From Conoideocrella luteorostrata (Eukaryota; Ascomycota; Sordariomycetes; Hypocreales; Clavicipitaceae), in NCBI GenBank assembly GCA_032433595.1, contig JASWJB010000012.1, positions 1-64,000 of the forward strand: a stretch of 64,000 nt of DNA, written 5' to 3'. The translations under genes and the position numbers were made by a program. Each line of letters starts with the position of its first letter. The stretch's first letter is position 1. The notes under the pieces were generated by a model that made no database searches, was not told the origin of the DNA, and worked only from the letters and a program-made list of their open reading frames with translations. This document shows positions 11,477 to 22,638 of the stretch, one piece after another.

Positions 11477-12889
11477 ATGGAAGGCATTAAGGACTTTGAG
11501 CTTGATAAATGGAGTAAGTGGAAATGGACTTCTAGTCCAGGCTCACAGTCTTTGCATCTAACTTCAATGATATAGTTCGAGAACAGGGGGTAAGTTGCGG
11601 ACATCAAGAAGCTATAGCATCGCAACAGCATGCGACTAATATATAGCATTCGTTGCAGCCGAAATGCAAAGTGCACTTTCATGGTATGTGCATAGCTGAA
11701 CAGGGAGACGGAAAATGGGTTATTGATGATACCCAGCTTCTAGTGCCAAGGTCGTCTCCACCAACGAACTTCGCCAACTTGCTGCAACGCCAGGACCGGA
11801 TGTTTTCGACCCCGACTTGAAATTAGACTATGGTCCGTTCGAGGGATCCCTGCGATTGCGTACACGCATTGCTGAAATCCACTCGACGCCTGAGACATCT
11901 TTGACCGCAGAGAACGTCATTATCACGCCCGGGTCCATCATGGCCAACTTTCTTGTCCTCCAAACGTTATGCAAGAAGGGCGACCATGTCATTTGTCAAT
12001 ACCCTACCTTTGGGCCGCTCTACCTACTGCCGAAGCACCACGGTGTGGATGTGAGCATGTGGGCGATGGAGGAAGAGAAGAACTGGCTTCCAGACATTGA
12101 TAAGCTGGGTGATCTGATCAGACCGAACACCAAAGCCATCATTTTGAAGTGAGTTCTTGGTCTTAAGTTGTAACATATTTCATGGGCTAATTGTCATGGT
12201 GTTTGAGTAACCCTAATAATCCCGTCGGTAAGGTATTGCCCAGAGAATTCTTGAAGCAAGTGGGCGAGATTGCCAAGAAGTCCAACATTGCTGTATTTTG
12301 TGACGAAGTTTTCTCCCCGTTATTCCACTCAGGTTCGACGCCACCCCCTTTCGTTTCCCTAGGATACGAAAACGGCGTGTCCACGGGCTCAATGTCCAAA
12401 GCATATGGTCTACCTGGCGTGCGAGTAGGATGGGTCGTGTCGAAGAATACGGCTCTCCTTCACCAGATTGTCGTGGCGCGAGATTACACCACCATTTCCG
12501 TCTCACAGCTTGACGACTCTGTTGCCTCGTTCGCACTTAGTACGGACGTGCTCCCCAATTTGATGAAGCGTAATCTAGGCTTTTGCAAGGAAAGTATTGG
12601 CATATTGGATGAATTTGTGAGGAGGAACAAGCGATGTCGATGGACCAAACCTGAAGGCGGAGGGTTAGGATTTATTCAGATTTTAGAGGAGAACGGCCAA
12701 CCAGTCGATGACTTTACTTTCTCAAAGCGGGTAGTTGAAGAGGCGGCTCTGTGCGTGGTGCCTTGCGGATATTGTTTCCGGGACGAAGGAACAGATGATT
12801 TCATGGGGTATCTCAGGTTTCCGCTTGGCGATCCGGACAGGTTGAAGGCAGGTTTGCCTCTTTTGGAAAAAATTTTGGTTTCCGGATAG
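11477..12889 (+). CDS. PLP-dependent class I/II aminotransferase-like enzyme
   Basis: Fold-type I PLP enzyme, close to fungal proteins named capreomycidine synthase-like or ACC-synthase-like. The body is exons 11744-12148 and 12208-12889, joined through NNPNNPVGK. The Schiff-base Lys is in STGSMSKAYGLPG (codon at about 12,398), the PLP-phosphate region is NFLVLQTLC, and the carboxylate-binding Arg is in GYLRFPLG. The residue that is usually Tyr in DEVY is Phe here (DEVFSPLF). The N-terminus is uncertain: ATG 11477 (MEGIKDFELDKW) ends at donor 11513, and a segment ending 11683 (AEMQSALS) must precede 11744. An intermediate 14-nt exon (11576-11589) gives a good length but breaks phase, while direct joining of 11513 to 11647 or 11659 keeps phase. 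The substrate is unknown. Confidence 0.85.
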
Positions 12890-13521
12890 GTGAAGCCGAT
12901 GCTATGTTGTGCTCTCAACGTTCAGTTCGATGAAGGAGAATGCGATAACTTCACTCCTGCATTTACTTAATTGGGTATCTGGTGCGTCTTTCCCAAGGAC
13001 ATGTGAACGCTCATCGCCTTTTAACCTTAAGCACTGTAGCTAGCGGGGGATTTGTTTCAATATCATGTCCGACAAGATGTTGAGAACAACCCTCTCCCCT
13101 CCCATAGCCTTCGCCCGGTATCGTATGAAGCAGGTAAGCTGGTGGATGGCTCTTGCGCGCTTCCAGACACGAGGTCGAGACAGCCGTCAATGGGCATAGG
13201 GAAGTAGCAACTGTCCTGTATTTGGCAGTGGGTGCATGCAGCTGGAAAGTAATGCGACAAGTGCAACACAGCTGGCGGCGGGTTTGTTTACCTTAGTACA
13301 TCGACGACGACTTACTCTATAGAGCACGACTGTGCGACACTTGGAGGTGGCACTCTTCGCACTCTGGGCTGTAAATTTACTTCAGAAGGAGGCGTTCTTG
13401 TTGGTCTGACCTGCTCATTCTTAGTTGAATCTACCTGTGTCCAAAGGCATCGCTCAGCAAGTACAGGCATATATAACTGATTCAAGCCACTTGGTCGATT
13501 CACCACCAAACCAAGCCAGGT
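12890..13521. other. Intergenic region upstream of an orphan gene
   Basis: No gene is supported. A TATATAA element lies at about 13,469-13,476, only some 50 bases before the ATG of the next gene, so its use as TATA box would imply a very short leader. Confidence 0.5.
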
Positions 13522-14550
13522 ATGGCGCGAGAAGACCCTTTCCAGGATTACGCATCGCCGCGAAGGGATGTAGAAGCCCATATTCGCTCGGGACTCCATG
13601 GCTTTTACTTCGCTTCTGGAGATGCGATTCTCGACAATCGATATGAAGATGAAGGACTGCTTCAGGCGCTGTGTCCGGCTGATGCAAGCAATAATACTGC
13701 AGAGGATGTATCATGCTTTATATCCAACGTATTGCGAGAATGTGTAAAGAGCCTACATGTATTGGAAGCCCGAGGTGCCGTTGCGTTCTGGACAAAAGCC
13801 TCCGTGGATTCGGTTTACACCTCGAGTCGCTCAACGATAGCTCGGCCAAGGATAAAACTTAATCCTATGATGCTGCGTGACATGACCACCGCTCTCATGA
13901 AGGCCCGTCATCGATACCTCATTCGACAGAGTGCTATATACCCTGACTTCAACATGAAAAGGGATGTGGTGGGATTCAGGGACGGTCTGGCACAACGACT
14001 CTTTCAACATGTGGAAAGCTTAGATGATCCTACTCAATTCTCTGGAGATGTCTTCAAAAAGCCCTTGTGCAGTCGCCAGGAAGAGGCTGATTTAAGGAAG
14101 AGTGCGCGGCCTGTTGGGCCAGTGAAGCAGATTTCGAGCAAAAAGTTCGAATTGAATACGCACGCGCCGCACAAGCTATATCCCATATCTGGGTTTTCTG
14201 GAGGGACTAAAACTAGCAACTGTTTGGCATTCACTGAAACGATAACAGGACAGCAGTCTACGCGAAAGCATACAACAGAGCCAGATTTAAAGCTGACAAC
14301 TCCAGCAAAGCGGAGAATAACGCCAACACAAAGGAATGTTTCTGAGGGACACTCGCGAATTGGGAGGAGAAAGCCTCAATACCTGCTGGACTCGCCTACA
14401 CGCAGAAAGTCGATGTCACGCGCAAGATCAATCTCATTGACTCGTGGGTCCGGAAACGCCCTCATGAAAATTGAAAAGGCCAATGCGGCAACTACGGCAA
14501 CCTCAATCGATGCAAACGTGACGTCGGATGTGGAAATGGCAAACCAATAG
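13522..14550 (+). CDS. Hypothetical protein, no family recognised
   Basis: Single-exon frame of 342 residues from ATG 13522, and I do not recognise it. The first ~190 residues look folded, with mixed hydrophobic and charged stretches and a conserved-looking patch around LNPMMLRDMTTALMKARHRYL that could be a helix pair. The C-terminal ~140 residues are basic, Ser/Thr/Arg-rich and probably disordered, with RIGRRKPQYLL and RRKSMSRARS, possibly phosphorylation or nucleic-acid-contact sites. There is no signal peptide or membrane segment. The length and codon use look like a real gene, but expression is unproven. The N-terminal half has the feel of a small fungal-specific domain; a function cannot be proposed. 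Confidence 0.65.
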   Translation: MAREDPFQDYASPRRDVEAHIRSGLHGFYFASGDAILDNRYEDEGLLQALCPADASNNTAEDVSCFISNVLRECVKSLHVLEARGAVAFWTKASVDSVYTSSRSTIARPRIKLNPMMLRDMTTALMKARHRYLIRQSAIYPDFNMKRDVVGFRDGLAQRLFQHVESLDDPTQFSGDVFKKPLCSRQEEADLRKSARPVGPVKQISSKKFELNTHAPHKLYPISGFSGGTKTSNCLAFTETITGQQSTRKHTTEPDLKLTTPAKRRITPTQRNVSEGHSRIGRRKPQYLLDSPTRRKSMSRARSISLTRGSGNALMKIEKANAATTATSIDANVTSDVEMANQ

Positions 14551-15921
14551 CTATTTCCCCGCGAGTCGAAGTACTTGCATTTATTCATGCTGAAATGACC
14601 ACCAAAATCGCTCCGATAAATATTTGAAACGAAGAATTGGCTTTCCGAGATTTGCTGGGGAGTTCTGCCAACGGGTATGGCAATGAATCTACACTTGTTG
14701 AAGATTAGCTTGGTACAATTTATGACGAATTGTTGGTTTCGTGCCAGCCATGGGCTTTCGGCAACTGAGGACAATACGAATCAAATTATATGGTCCATTG
14801 TAGGTTTGCTCTGGCTGTTGAATACGTATTTTGGAATGTTGGCCTAGTTCGTTGAACAGACTTTATGTATCATTAATGAAGACATGATGGAAATTAATAA
14901 TACTTGATGCGCCCCACGGCCGTGTTGACTGTATCTAGGAAGAACTGGCCTTTGCACCTGCCAAGCCGACATGGAAGAAGATAACAAGCAGCGAACGACA
15001 GGATTACGAATGCCACGTTTCTGCACACTTCTATGATCAGGCAAAGCAGGCATTATGAGAAATCAGACGGAGAGAGATTCTCCCGCGAATTGGACAAGCC
15101 AATCGGGAAGTATTGATATCAACTGAGCTTAGGAGTCGACAAATTACTAGTAAACTTACAGCTGACCCCACGTGCTTGAATGTTAGGACAATCCACCCCG
15201 AGTCGCAAGAAGCCAATCAACAAGATCGAATTATGAATGGAAGCGACGGGATATCGCGAAAAGCCTGCTTGCAAACATGCAAACAATGATGGAATATCCT
15301 AGCTAGTACTACTCCGTACCCTGGGAATAGTTCGTCTATGGGGTGTTGCGTCCGTAAAAACCCCGCGCTCGCGTGAAATGAGGACGGCAGGGGGGGTTGC
15401 TGTGGAGAGCTGGAGCTGTAGGACAGAGTTGGATTTTAGCTTGGCGTGCCAATTGGATGCAAAGGGGCGAGCACGTTGACGTTGTGTCTGCAGATCATTG
15501 CCCAATTCTACAGCTTGAGCTATATTTCCGTACTGAGTTGTCCTACGTGGCGAGTGGACGATTCAGCTTGAACATCTGCATCTGGATACCGAGCAATTTC
15601 ATGGGCCGTTGAGATCGCGTGCTCTGCAGATAGACCGACGCGTGCAGTTTTGTGCGCGGGGTCGGAATTGTGCAGGAACGTGTCTGTATCGATGGGAATT
15701 GTTGGATGATGAACTCTGAGCTCTTGAGGCTAGACAGGGTTTTGTGCGATGAATTGAGAAGAGAAGACACGAGATGACGAATGTCAATGATGGGATGGTG
15801 GATTGGGGGGAGGGGGGGGAATTCTTTGGATATATCTATATCTATGCTGAACTCATTTTCCAGGCATAACTTGGGTGTAAAGAGCTGAACAATCTGCGGC
15901 AATTGGACTTGATTGCCCAAT
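14551..15921. other. Intergenic region upstream of the phoD-like gene
   Basis: 1.4 kb without a supported gene. One dispersed palindrome copy (TACTCCGTAC) is at about 15,309-15,319. A G-rich tract (GGGGGGAGGGGGGGG, about 15,805-15,819) and short TATATCTA repeats lie within 120 bases of the phosphatase start and may belong to its promoter. Confidence 0.55.
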
Positions 15922-18346
15922 ATGAGATCTCACGTCTTGCTCTGTGCTGCTAGTCTTCTGGCTGGCACAGCTACAGCCAGCTTCGATGGCAACCTCAACT
16001 ACGATAGTCCATCACGACGGCACGACCGCCTTGGTGTTGATGTCGACCTCGTTGAACGCCGATCTCTGAAGCGAGGCAATGTCGCTTACGAGCCATCTCA
16101 GCTGCACTTCACTCATGGGGTTGCGTCTGGTGATCCTTGGCCAGAGAGCATCATTCTCTGGACTCGTGTGGCCCCCATGAATGAGTCCGACAGCAGCGAC
16201 GTCACCGTGGATGGTACCGCGCCGCTCTGGAACCACGAAACGCAGAAGTATATCAAGGCCGACCCTCACCCCATCTGTGTGGAGTGGAAGGTGTTCCACA
16301 GCAAGTGTGCCAATGACACCAACCCCCAGAACTTGGTTGCCAGCGGGAAGGCATACACAACATCTGACATTGATTACACTGTCAAGGTTTGATGAGCCTC
16401 TTTCTCGGGCTCCCCAAGGACGTATTGGATGTTGACGTCAGTTTCTACAGGTCGAGGCCAAGGGACTGAAGCCCCTGACCAAGTACTTCTACCAATTCAA
16501 CGTCTGCGGCTCCGACAACAAAAGCCCCATCGGCCGAACTAAATCTGCGCCTGCTAAAGATGATGCTGTTTCCAAGCTGAGCTTTGCAGTCTTTTCATGC
16601 AGCAACTACCGTACGTTGAAGACAAGCCACATACCGTACTGCACTGGGAGAAGCAAGCAGGATCGCTAATTAGCGGAGTACTTGTGTAGCTAACGGTTAC
16701 TTTAACGCTTACGGAAACGCTGCGAGAAAGGACAAGCATGACTTTGTCCTCCATCTCGGCGACTATATCTACGAGAGCGGAAAGGGTGGCGAGCGTGCCA
16801 CCAAGCCTGCCAAGACGATTTGGAGTCTTGGTGACTACCGAACTCGCCATGGATTGGTATGTATCCCCGCGGATGGGCTCCTCGTTGGCAACTGTAGTCT
16901 TGAGTGGGTGACTGAGCGTTGGGATAGTACCGAAGCGATCCCGATTTGCAGCTCTTGTCGAAGAACTTCCCTTGGATTACTACGTGGGATGATCACGGTA
17001 TGTCTATCGATGTTACGGGTTTGCGTGTACTTGGCGGCTGATATTTTCGTGATATAGAGTTTGCCGACAATGGTTACAAGGATGGATTCAGTGGCTTGAA
17101 CAACACCGAGGACTCTTTCCTTAAGAGCGGCGCCAATGTTTCTGTGGATGCTCGCAAGGCACATGCCGTGCGGGCTTATTTTGAGTGGATGCCCATCCGG
17201 TAGGGACATGATGTGAATGCTGCAGATGCAGGCGCAGAGACTGACCTTGGTTCGTTTCCAGACAAACTGATCTTGACGATGGCCTGCGTGTCTGGAGAAA
17301 CTTCCAGATGGGTAAGCTGCTCGACCTAGTGATCCTTGATACCAGAAACTACGAGCGTGGCATTACCGATCTTTGTAAGTGCCTTACTCTATGTGCATGA
17401 TTCGAAGCGCCTAACCTGACTATGGTTCCAGACTGGAACAAGGACTATATTAGCCGGATTTCCGACGAGCAAAGCCGATCATTGATGGGGGCCCGGCAGG
17501 AGAATTGGTTCTATCGAACTCTTAGTCAGTCAAAGGAGCGCGGTGCGACCTGGCGCGTGATCGGAAACCAGATCATCTTCTCTCGAATTTTCCAGAATGA
17601 CGAATGGGATACGAACGGTGATGCTTGGGATGTAAGTCGCAGTTCTGGGTGCTTGAGCATGCGTACGTACCAAGAGAAATGTGCCAAAAGCTAATACGTG
17701 TTGCTAGGGATACGTCGCCAACCGAAACCGCACCCTGCAGCATATGTATGACAACAAGATCGACAATAACATCTTCCTCGCCGGTGATACTCACCAAAAC
17801 TGGGTGTCTGATCTCGCATGGCTCGGGACCAAGCCGTACGACAAGACCACCGGCAATGGTGCCGTTGGCGTCGAATTTGGTGGAACGGCCGTCAGTTCGA
17901 GCGGCCAAAAGGGTCCGATCGAACCTGTTGCTGGGAATGCCGCCCGCGGCATGATCCGACGCAATGAGGAGCTGGCTTGGCAAGAGGGCTATTACCGCGG
18001 TTATTTCCATCTCAACATCACACCTGAGAAGGCAACTGCTCAGTACTACGGTATGTACAACATCGTCTCGCTAGTCGCGGGCTAGAAAGAAAATAGCCAC
18101 GTGAAAAGAAACTGATACGTGTCTCATTTTATAGGATGCCCTACTGTGGCCACGCGCAACGGATGGGACATTCCTCTGGCCAACTTCAGCACCAGCGCTG
18201 GCGCAAACCATCTGGAACGTCCGATCGGTGGCGGCAGGGCTGAGTCTGGGGCCTTACGAGATGGCGAGATTAAGCATACCAATTTGACTCTGAATACGAA
18301 TACCGGGAAGTGGGAGGTGATTGGGTTCGAAAAGATGTATGTGTAG
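15922..18346 (+). CDS. phoD: Secreted alkaline phosphatase D (PhoD-like)
   Basis: Metal-dependent phosphomonoesterase or phosphodiesterase, likely secreted for phosphate scavenging. Nine exons: 15922-16386, 16451-16610, 16690-16856, 16928-16997, 17058-17199, 17262-17374, 17432-17631, 17708-18050 and 18135-18346, giving 623 residues with all phases kept. The start MRSHVLLCAASLLAGTATAS is a clear signal peptide. The N-terminal PhoD_N beta domain (HFTHGVASGDPWPESIILWTR) is followed by the catalytic domain with CSNYPNGYFNAYG, LGDYIYES, TWDDHE, LDTRNYERG, GNQIIF and GDTHQNW, the last carrying Asp/His metal ligands. All hallmark motifs are present, so it is expected to be active. The gene is unusually intron-rich for the window. 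It is followed by a long intergenic region before the C2 gene. Confidence 0.95.
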
Positions 18347-19938
18347 AAAGGGGGTAATAAAAGCGCAATAGAGCGTCGACTGTTAGTCTTGGTTGCGAAT
18401 TGCAAATACGAGGACATAATAAAAGGAACCAATTTCGCAATCATAATAAGTCATCGAGGATTCATCGCTGCGAGAACATCGCTGCAACAAACGGAGAGCC
18501 GTACAGGACTGCGCCTCCATCATGCAGTGTTGCGAGGTTTTGTTGGAGTTCGAGGTGCCATTGTGTCTGGAAATCTGGAGAGGGCTTGGGGAGGCGATCG
18601 GGCAACGTCCGGTCTTAAGTTGGCAGAAACAAGCTTCACAAGAAGCCAAGTCGTTTTCGATGCACGTTGTTCCACGAAGAATGGCGTCAGCGGGGGCAGC
18701 GTTGGGGGCAGACCAGCTGTTATTGGGCAGCTGCGCGGTAACTCAGCCCCGCGAACCAGAGATTGTGCATGACAGGCAAGATATGCTCCGTAGCGCCCTT
18801 TTGCCGCAGCGTCACTAGTTAACTAACTAGTACGGAGTACTAGTTGGTACAGTAGGTGCTCTGGCGTCCGTCAGCCGTGCTCCGTACAATACGGAGTACT
18901 GCACTATGGTTATCCCCCGTGGGTCAGTTCCGCGCTGCGTTTCCCTATTTATGGTACTTACTGTACGGAGTAACTAGTTGCCAGTCATTGTAGTGACAAC
19001 GCAGCGCAGTGGGCTGCGCTGGTGGGTGTACGGAGTGCGTAAGTGCGCAACCGGCTGCAATGGCTCCACGAGGCGCCGTCATTGGACTCCATGTTCCTTC
19101 AGGACCGTTGGACCGCGCTTCGTGTATTGCACACATGACTTTGTTGCAGGTTCATTTAGTATAACTACTCCGTAGAGGGATTAAAATCAACGGAACAAGA
19201 CGGGGCGTTCAACTTGAACTGTTTCGGTGCTGATTGCTTCGAAGGAGCCGCTGATCCCGGGTCTTCGGCACCCGCTGGTGTGTGGCCTGACGTCAGCCCC
19301 TGTCTCTTCGGTTGGTTGGTGGGTAGATCAAACAATTCCAACGATAAGTCTCGACTGAACCGCCAGGGTTGCCAAATTTGTGTAGCGGGTCGACGGTCGA
19401 TCCAGCGCAAAGGATGTGCGATATGGCACGGAACTGCGCCGGGGTGTACGGGGGTCTGTCACGGTCTATGCCATGCATGGGTGCATGCACCGAGCTGCAG
19501 GAGCTATTACCCAAGGACCGAAGCTGTTGCTTTGCTTCGCCATTTTCTCTCTCTTCCCCAGTCCATATCTTCTACTCTTTTCCTCGCAGCACATTGTACA
19601 TCGCTCCTGGCTCTACACCACCTATTCTGCGCGGGTGCTAAAGAGAGCAGCGGCCGCTCGTTTTCTATTTTTATACGGCTCTCAACCTAAGTAGCCTCAG
19701 ACGAGATTCACGACTCACAGCGCAAAGAATAAGCTCCACAGTTTGCACCTCGCGAATGCATGGGACCGACATCCTAGGATCCTCTTCTGGAAGAAGTAGT
19801 TTCATTGTCGGCTGAGAAAAGACGAGACAACGCATGTCTTGCGTGGCCTACGCGTTCGCGATATCAACATCCAAGCATCCGACACTGCGATTTGAGTAAA
19901 GTTTGGGCTTCCTCGAGCTGAGCCTCAACCTCGACGAA
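18347..19938. other. Long intergenic region rich in the dispersed palindrome
   Basis: 1.6 kb with no supported gene. At least six full or partial copies of the TACGGAGTAC/ACTCCGTA motif fall between 18,787 and 19,175. The last part (about 19,540-19,730) is pyrimidine-rich and looks like the leader of the C2-domain gene. Open frames at 18,389-18,772 and 19,214-19,690 have biased, non-protein-like composition. Confidence 0.55.
18783..19175. repeat. Cluster of dispersed GTACGGAGTAC-type palindromes
   Basis: Copies: GCTCCGTAGC near 18,786; GTACGGAGTAC at 18,830-18,840; GCTCCGTACAATACGGAGTA from 18,879, which is two copies facing each other across an AA spacer; GTACGGAGTAA near 18,963; GTACGGAGTG near 19,028; ACTACTCCGTAG at 19,164-19,175. 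This is the densest run of the motif in the window. Confidence 0.8.
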
Positions 19939-21755
19939 ATGGCGACTGCCCAAGAAAACCCATCGCACCAAACAAATGGCTCCGGTATCGACAAAGCCGA
20001 TGCTGCCAATTCGAAACCACAGCAGAAAGACGGCAAGTCGCATAAACTGCCACACCCAACCACACCCAATTTGAAGAAAGCCGTCAAGTCCAAAAAGCCA
20101 CCTGGAGGCTTTGACAGCACACCGCTGCCTGATGCGCCTGCCGCATATACAGTACAGTTCGGCTTTAAGTACGCTGCGAATCTGCCAATCGGCGATCTGA
20201 GCACCGTGTCATCCGACCCTTTCCTGACGGCGACTCTCAAGGCGTCAAATCCCAAGAGACACAAGGAGGACCCAGACCTCGTGCATCGCACACGCACACT
20301 TCGAAGAACCACCGACCCAGAGTGGAACGAGGAGTGGATAGTCGCAAACGTGCCCCGGTCGGGATTCACACTAAAATGTCGCTTGTACGATGAGGACTCT
20401 CCGGATCAAGACGACCGCTTGGGAAATGTGACTGTAAAGATACCACAAGTGTTCGAAGAGTGGGAGGGGATTGCTCCGCCTGGAAGGGAATTCGAAGCTA
20501 AGAAGCGAATGATGAGCAAGCGAGCTTTCGTCTTGAAGGGTTTGGCAAGCTGCTTGCACTCTGGTCAGCATATTACGCCTCGCCTTTGTATTACAATTGA
20601 AGTTCTTGGCAAGTCTGATCCTCCGCATGCACAAATGTATACTTTGGGGCCAACAACGTGGACGAAGCATTTCAGTCCGATGATTGGGCGACTAGCGGGG
20701 ACCAAAGTCAATAAAGACGAAAAGCATGACCAAGAGGAGCTTTCCGAGAAGAAAGGGGACGAGAAGAAAAAGAGTCAGAAATATGAGTAAGTGCGCGTAC
20801 CCAACCCTTGGCCATTTGTTGGGGCTGATGGAATTATAGCTTCCAAGCCAATGAGATGCAATTACAAGGTCCAGTTCCACCCGAACTCTATCATCGATAT
20901 GTCGAGTTCCGGCCCATTATCGGTTCCATGTTCTCGTCGTCCGGAATCCGAGGGAAAATCCTAAACATGGCCCTTCACAAACAGCACAACCGTGTATACA
21001 ACTTTGATGAGTCCACAGAACGGGGATCATTTGATTCATGTTCCGAACAAGCCGCTCTTTCATTTCTAAGACTCGCCCATTTTGATGAGGGTGGTAGGGT
21101 CTTTACTTATGTCCTTACCCTGGACGGCGTATTCAGATTCACAGAAACAGGCAAGGAGTTCGGTATCGACCTGCTGAGCAAGCATACCATGCATTCCAAC
21201 GTGGAGACATATATAGCCTGTTCTGGAGAGTTTTTCATTCGAAGACTTGAACGGCCCGATGCTTCGGATGACCTGAACCCAAAGGAAAAGGTACATCCAG
21301 ATGAAGAAATTTCTGGCGGGCCACCTTATGAACCTCCCCCTCCGAAACCAGCTTACTACCAGCTCATCATTGATAATGATTCTGGAACCTACAGACCAGA
21401 CAAGTCAGTCTTGCCCAAACTGAAAGAATTTTTCCAGAAGAACTTTCCCGGCCTCGGAGTCATAACCATGCACTGGGAGGATGAGGAGCTCCAAAAACTC
21501 AAGGAAGCGCAGCACGCCGCGAAGAAGAACGAGGGCCGTATGATCAACGTCGTCATGAATAGAAGTGCGAGCAGCATAAGCTCCGCAGAGAGCGAATTGG
21601 AAGATCGAGATGATACATGGGAGACGGGCAAGAAAAGTAAGCGAGAAGCCGCTTTAGCTGCTATTGAGGATCCCTCCCAGTTGAAACAGACAATGAAGGC
21701 GAAAATACCCAGGAAGAAAGGCGAAGGATCCGCGACGGCATCGTCATCAGCCTGA
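19939..21755 (+). CDS. C2-domain protein (fungal conserved, DUF-type)
   Basis: Two exons, 19939-20786 and 20840-21755, 587 residues, phase intact. The start is ATG 19939 (MATAQENPSHQ). A disordered Lys/Pro-rich head of about 65 residues precedes a C2-like beta sandwich at about residues 68-200: YTVQFGFKYAANLP, SSDPFLTATL, DPEWNEEWIVANV and RLYDEDSPDQDDRLGNV. The Asp-rich loop could bind Ca2+ and acidic phospholipid. Beyond it comes a conserved globular part with GPVPPELYHRYVEFRPIIGSMF and YYQLIIDNDSGTYRPDKSVLPKLKEFF, then a charged, probably disordered C-terminal tail. There is no membrane segment. The architecture is widespread in filamentous ascomycetes, but I know no defined function; membrane-associated signalling or lipid contact is an inference from the C2 fold. 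Confidence 0.88.
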
Positions 21756-21951
21756 TGTGGAGTGAAGCTTGCTGTGTAGATGGAAGGCTGTTGGTGTTAT
21801 AAGGAATGAACTCTCATGACCGTTTTGTAGACTTGGATTATGAGCGTGGTGGTTTGGGGTATCTATTGTCGTTCTCGTACTTTCGTTTTCATGCTGTAAA
21901 CCCTATTTGGAATATGATACCATTTTCTCTCTATGACTCGTGTAGTAAACG

Positions 21952-22638
21952 TTACAAATTCGCCTTCAAGGCAATCCACGTACTCGTACACTTAGCCAAG
22001 ACCTCACCCCTCGAGTCCTTGACCTCACATTTCACTCTCGTCTTTCTCCCTACGATGCTCTCCGTCCAAGCCGTCACACAAACCACGCCCGGTATCGACA
22101 CGGGCTGTAAAAACTTGATATCTAGCCCCGCGGTCACACTACTCAACTTGTGAACCAATCCGTCCTTTCCCAACGCTGTGTTGATTTCGTTGACCATCCC
22201 CATCGACTCATCCGCCATGGTCATGGTCATACCTCCATGAACAATGTTGTGATAGCCGCTTAGTCCATCGCCCAGAGCGAACAGCGTATCCACCCGCCCA
22301 ATTGGTCGCGCCGGGTCGCGCAAATGGCTAGCATCTAGGGGCCGGAAGAACGACAGAATGTGCTTAATTCCGCGGGGGTGTGATGCCAGCGTAGCCCCGA
22401 CAAATTGGTCGTGCAGGTCTGAGACGGGATTGAAGCATTGCGCGACGAAGGGTATGGCCAGTCCGGTACCGTCAGCGGAGGACTCAGACAGAAGGAGGTC
22501 GGCGCACCAGGGGATGGAGGTGAAGTATTGGTAGGCAGCCGTGTAGAGATTGGGTGGTGTGTTGGGGGGGTTGAGGTTCAGTGGAGGGCTGATGACACGG
22601 TTCAGAGGGGTGAGGTTGAGGGGACTGTCGTCTGGCAT
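21952..22638 (-). CDS. PaaI/4HBT hotdog thioesterase family protein
   Basis: Hotdog-fold acyl-CoA thioesterase of the fungal THEM4/PaaI-like group, 228 residues from ATG 22638 (MPDDSPLN). The core motif HGGMTMTMADESMG is the characteristic nucleophile/helix region, preceded by GDGLSGYHNIV and followed by strands such as GLDIKFLQPVSIPGVVCVTAW and CEVKDSRGEVLAKCTSTW. The frame stays open to an ATG at 22809, which would give 285 residues, but the extra segment contains a copy of the dispersed ACTCCGTA motif and is not protein-like, so the shorter start is preferred; a mitochondrial targeting extension cannot be excluded. Convergent with the C2 gene, only about 200 bases apart. Substrate unknown. 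Confidence 0.87.
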   Translation of the reverse strand: MPDDSPLNLTPLNRVISPPLNLNPPNTPPNLYTAAYQYFTSIPWCADLLLSESSADGTGLAIPFVAQCFNPVSDLHDQFVGATLASHPRGIKHILSFFRPLDASHLRDPARPIGRVDTLFALGDGLSGYHNIVHGGMTMTMADESMGMVNEINTALGKDGLVHKLSSVTAGLDIKFLQPVSIPGVVCVTAWTESIVGRKTRVKCEVKDSRGEVLAKCTSTWIALKANL

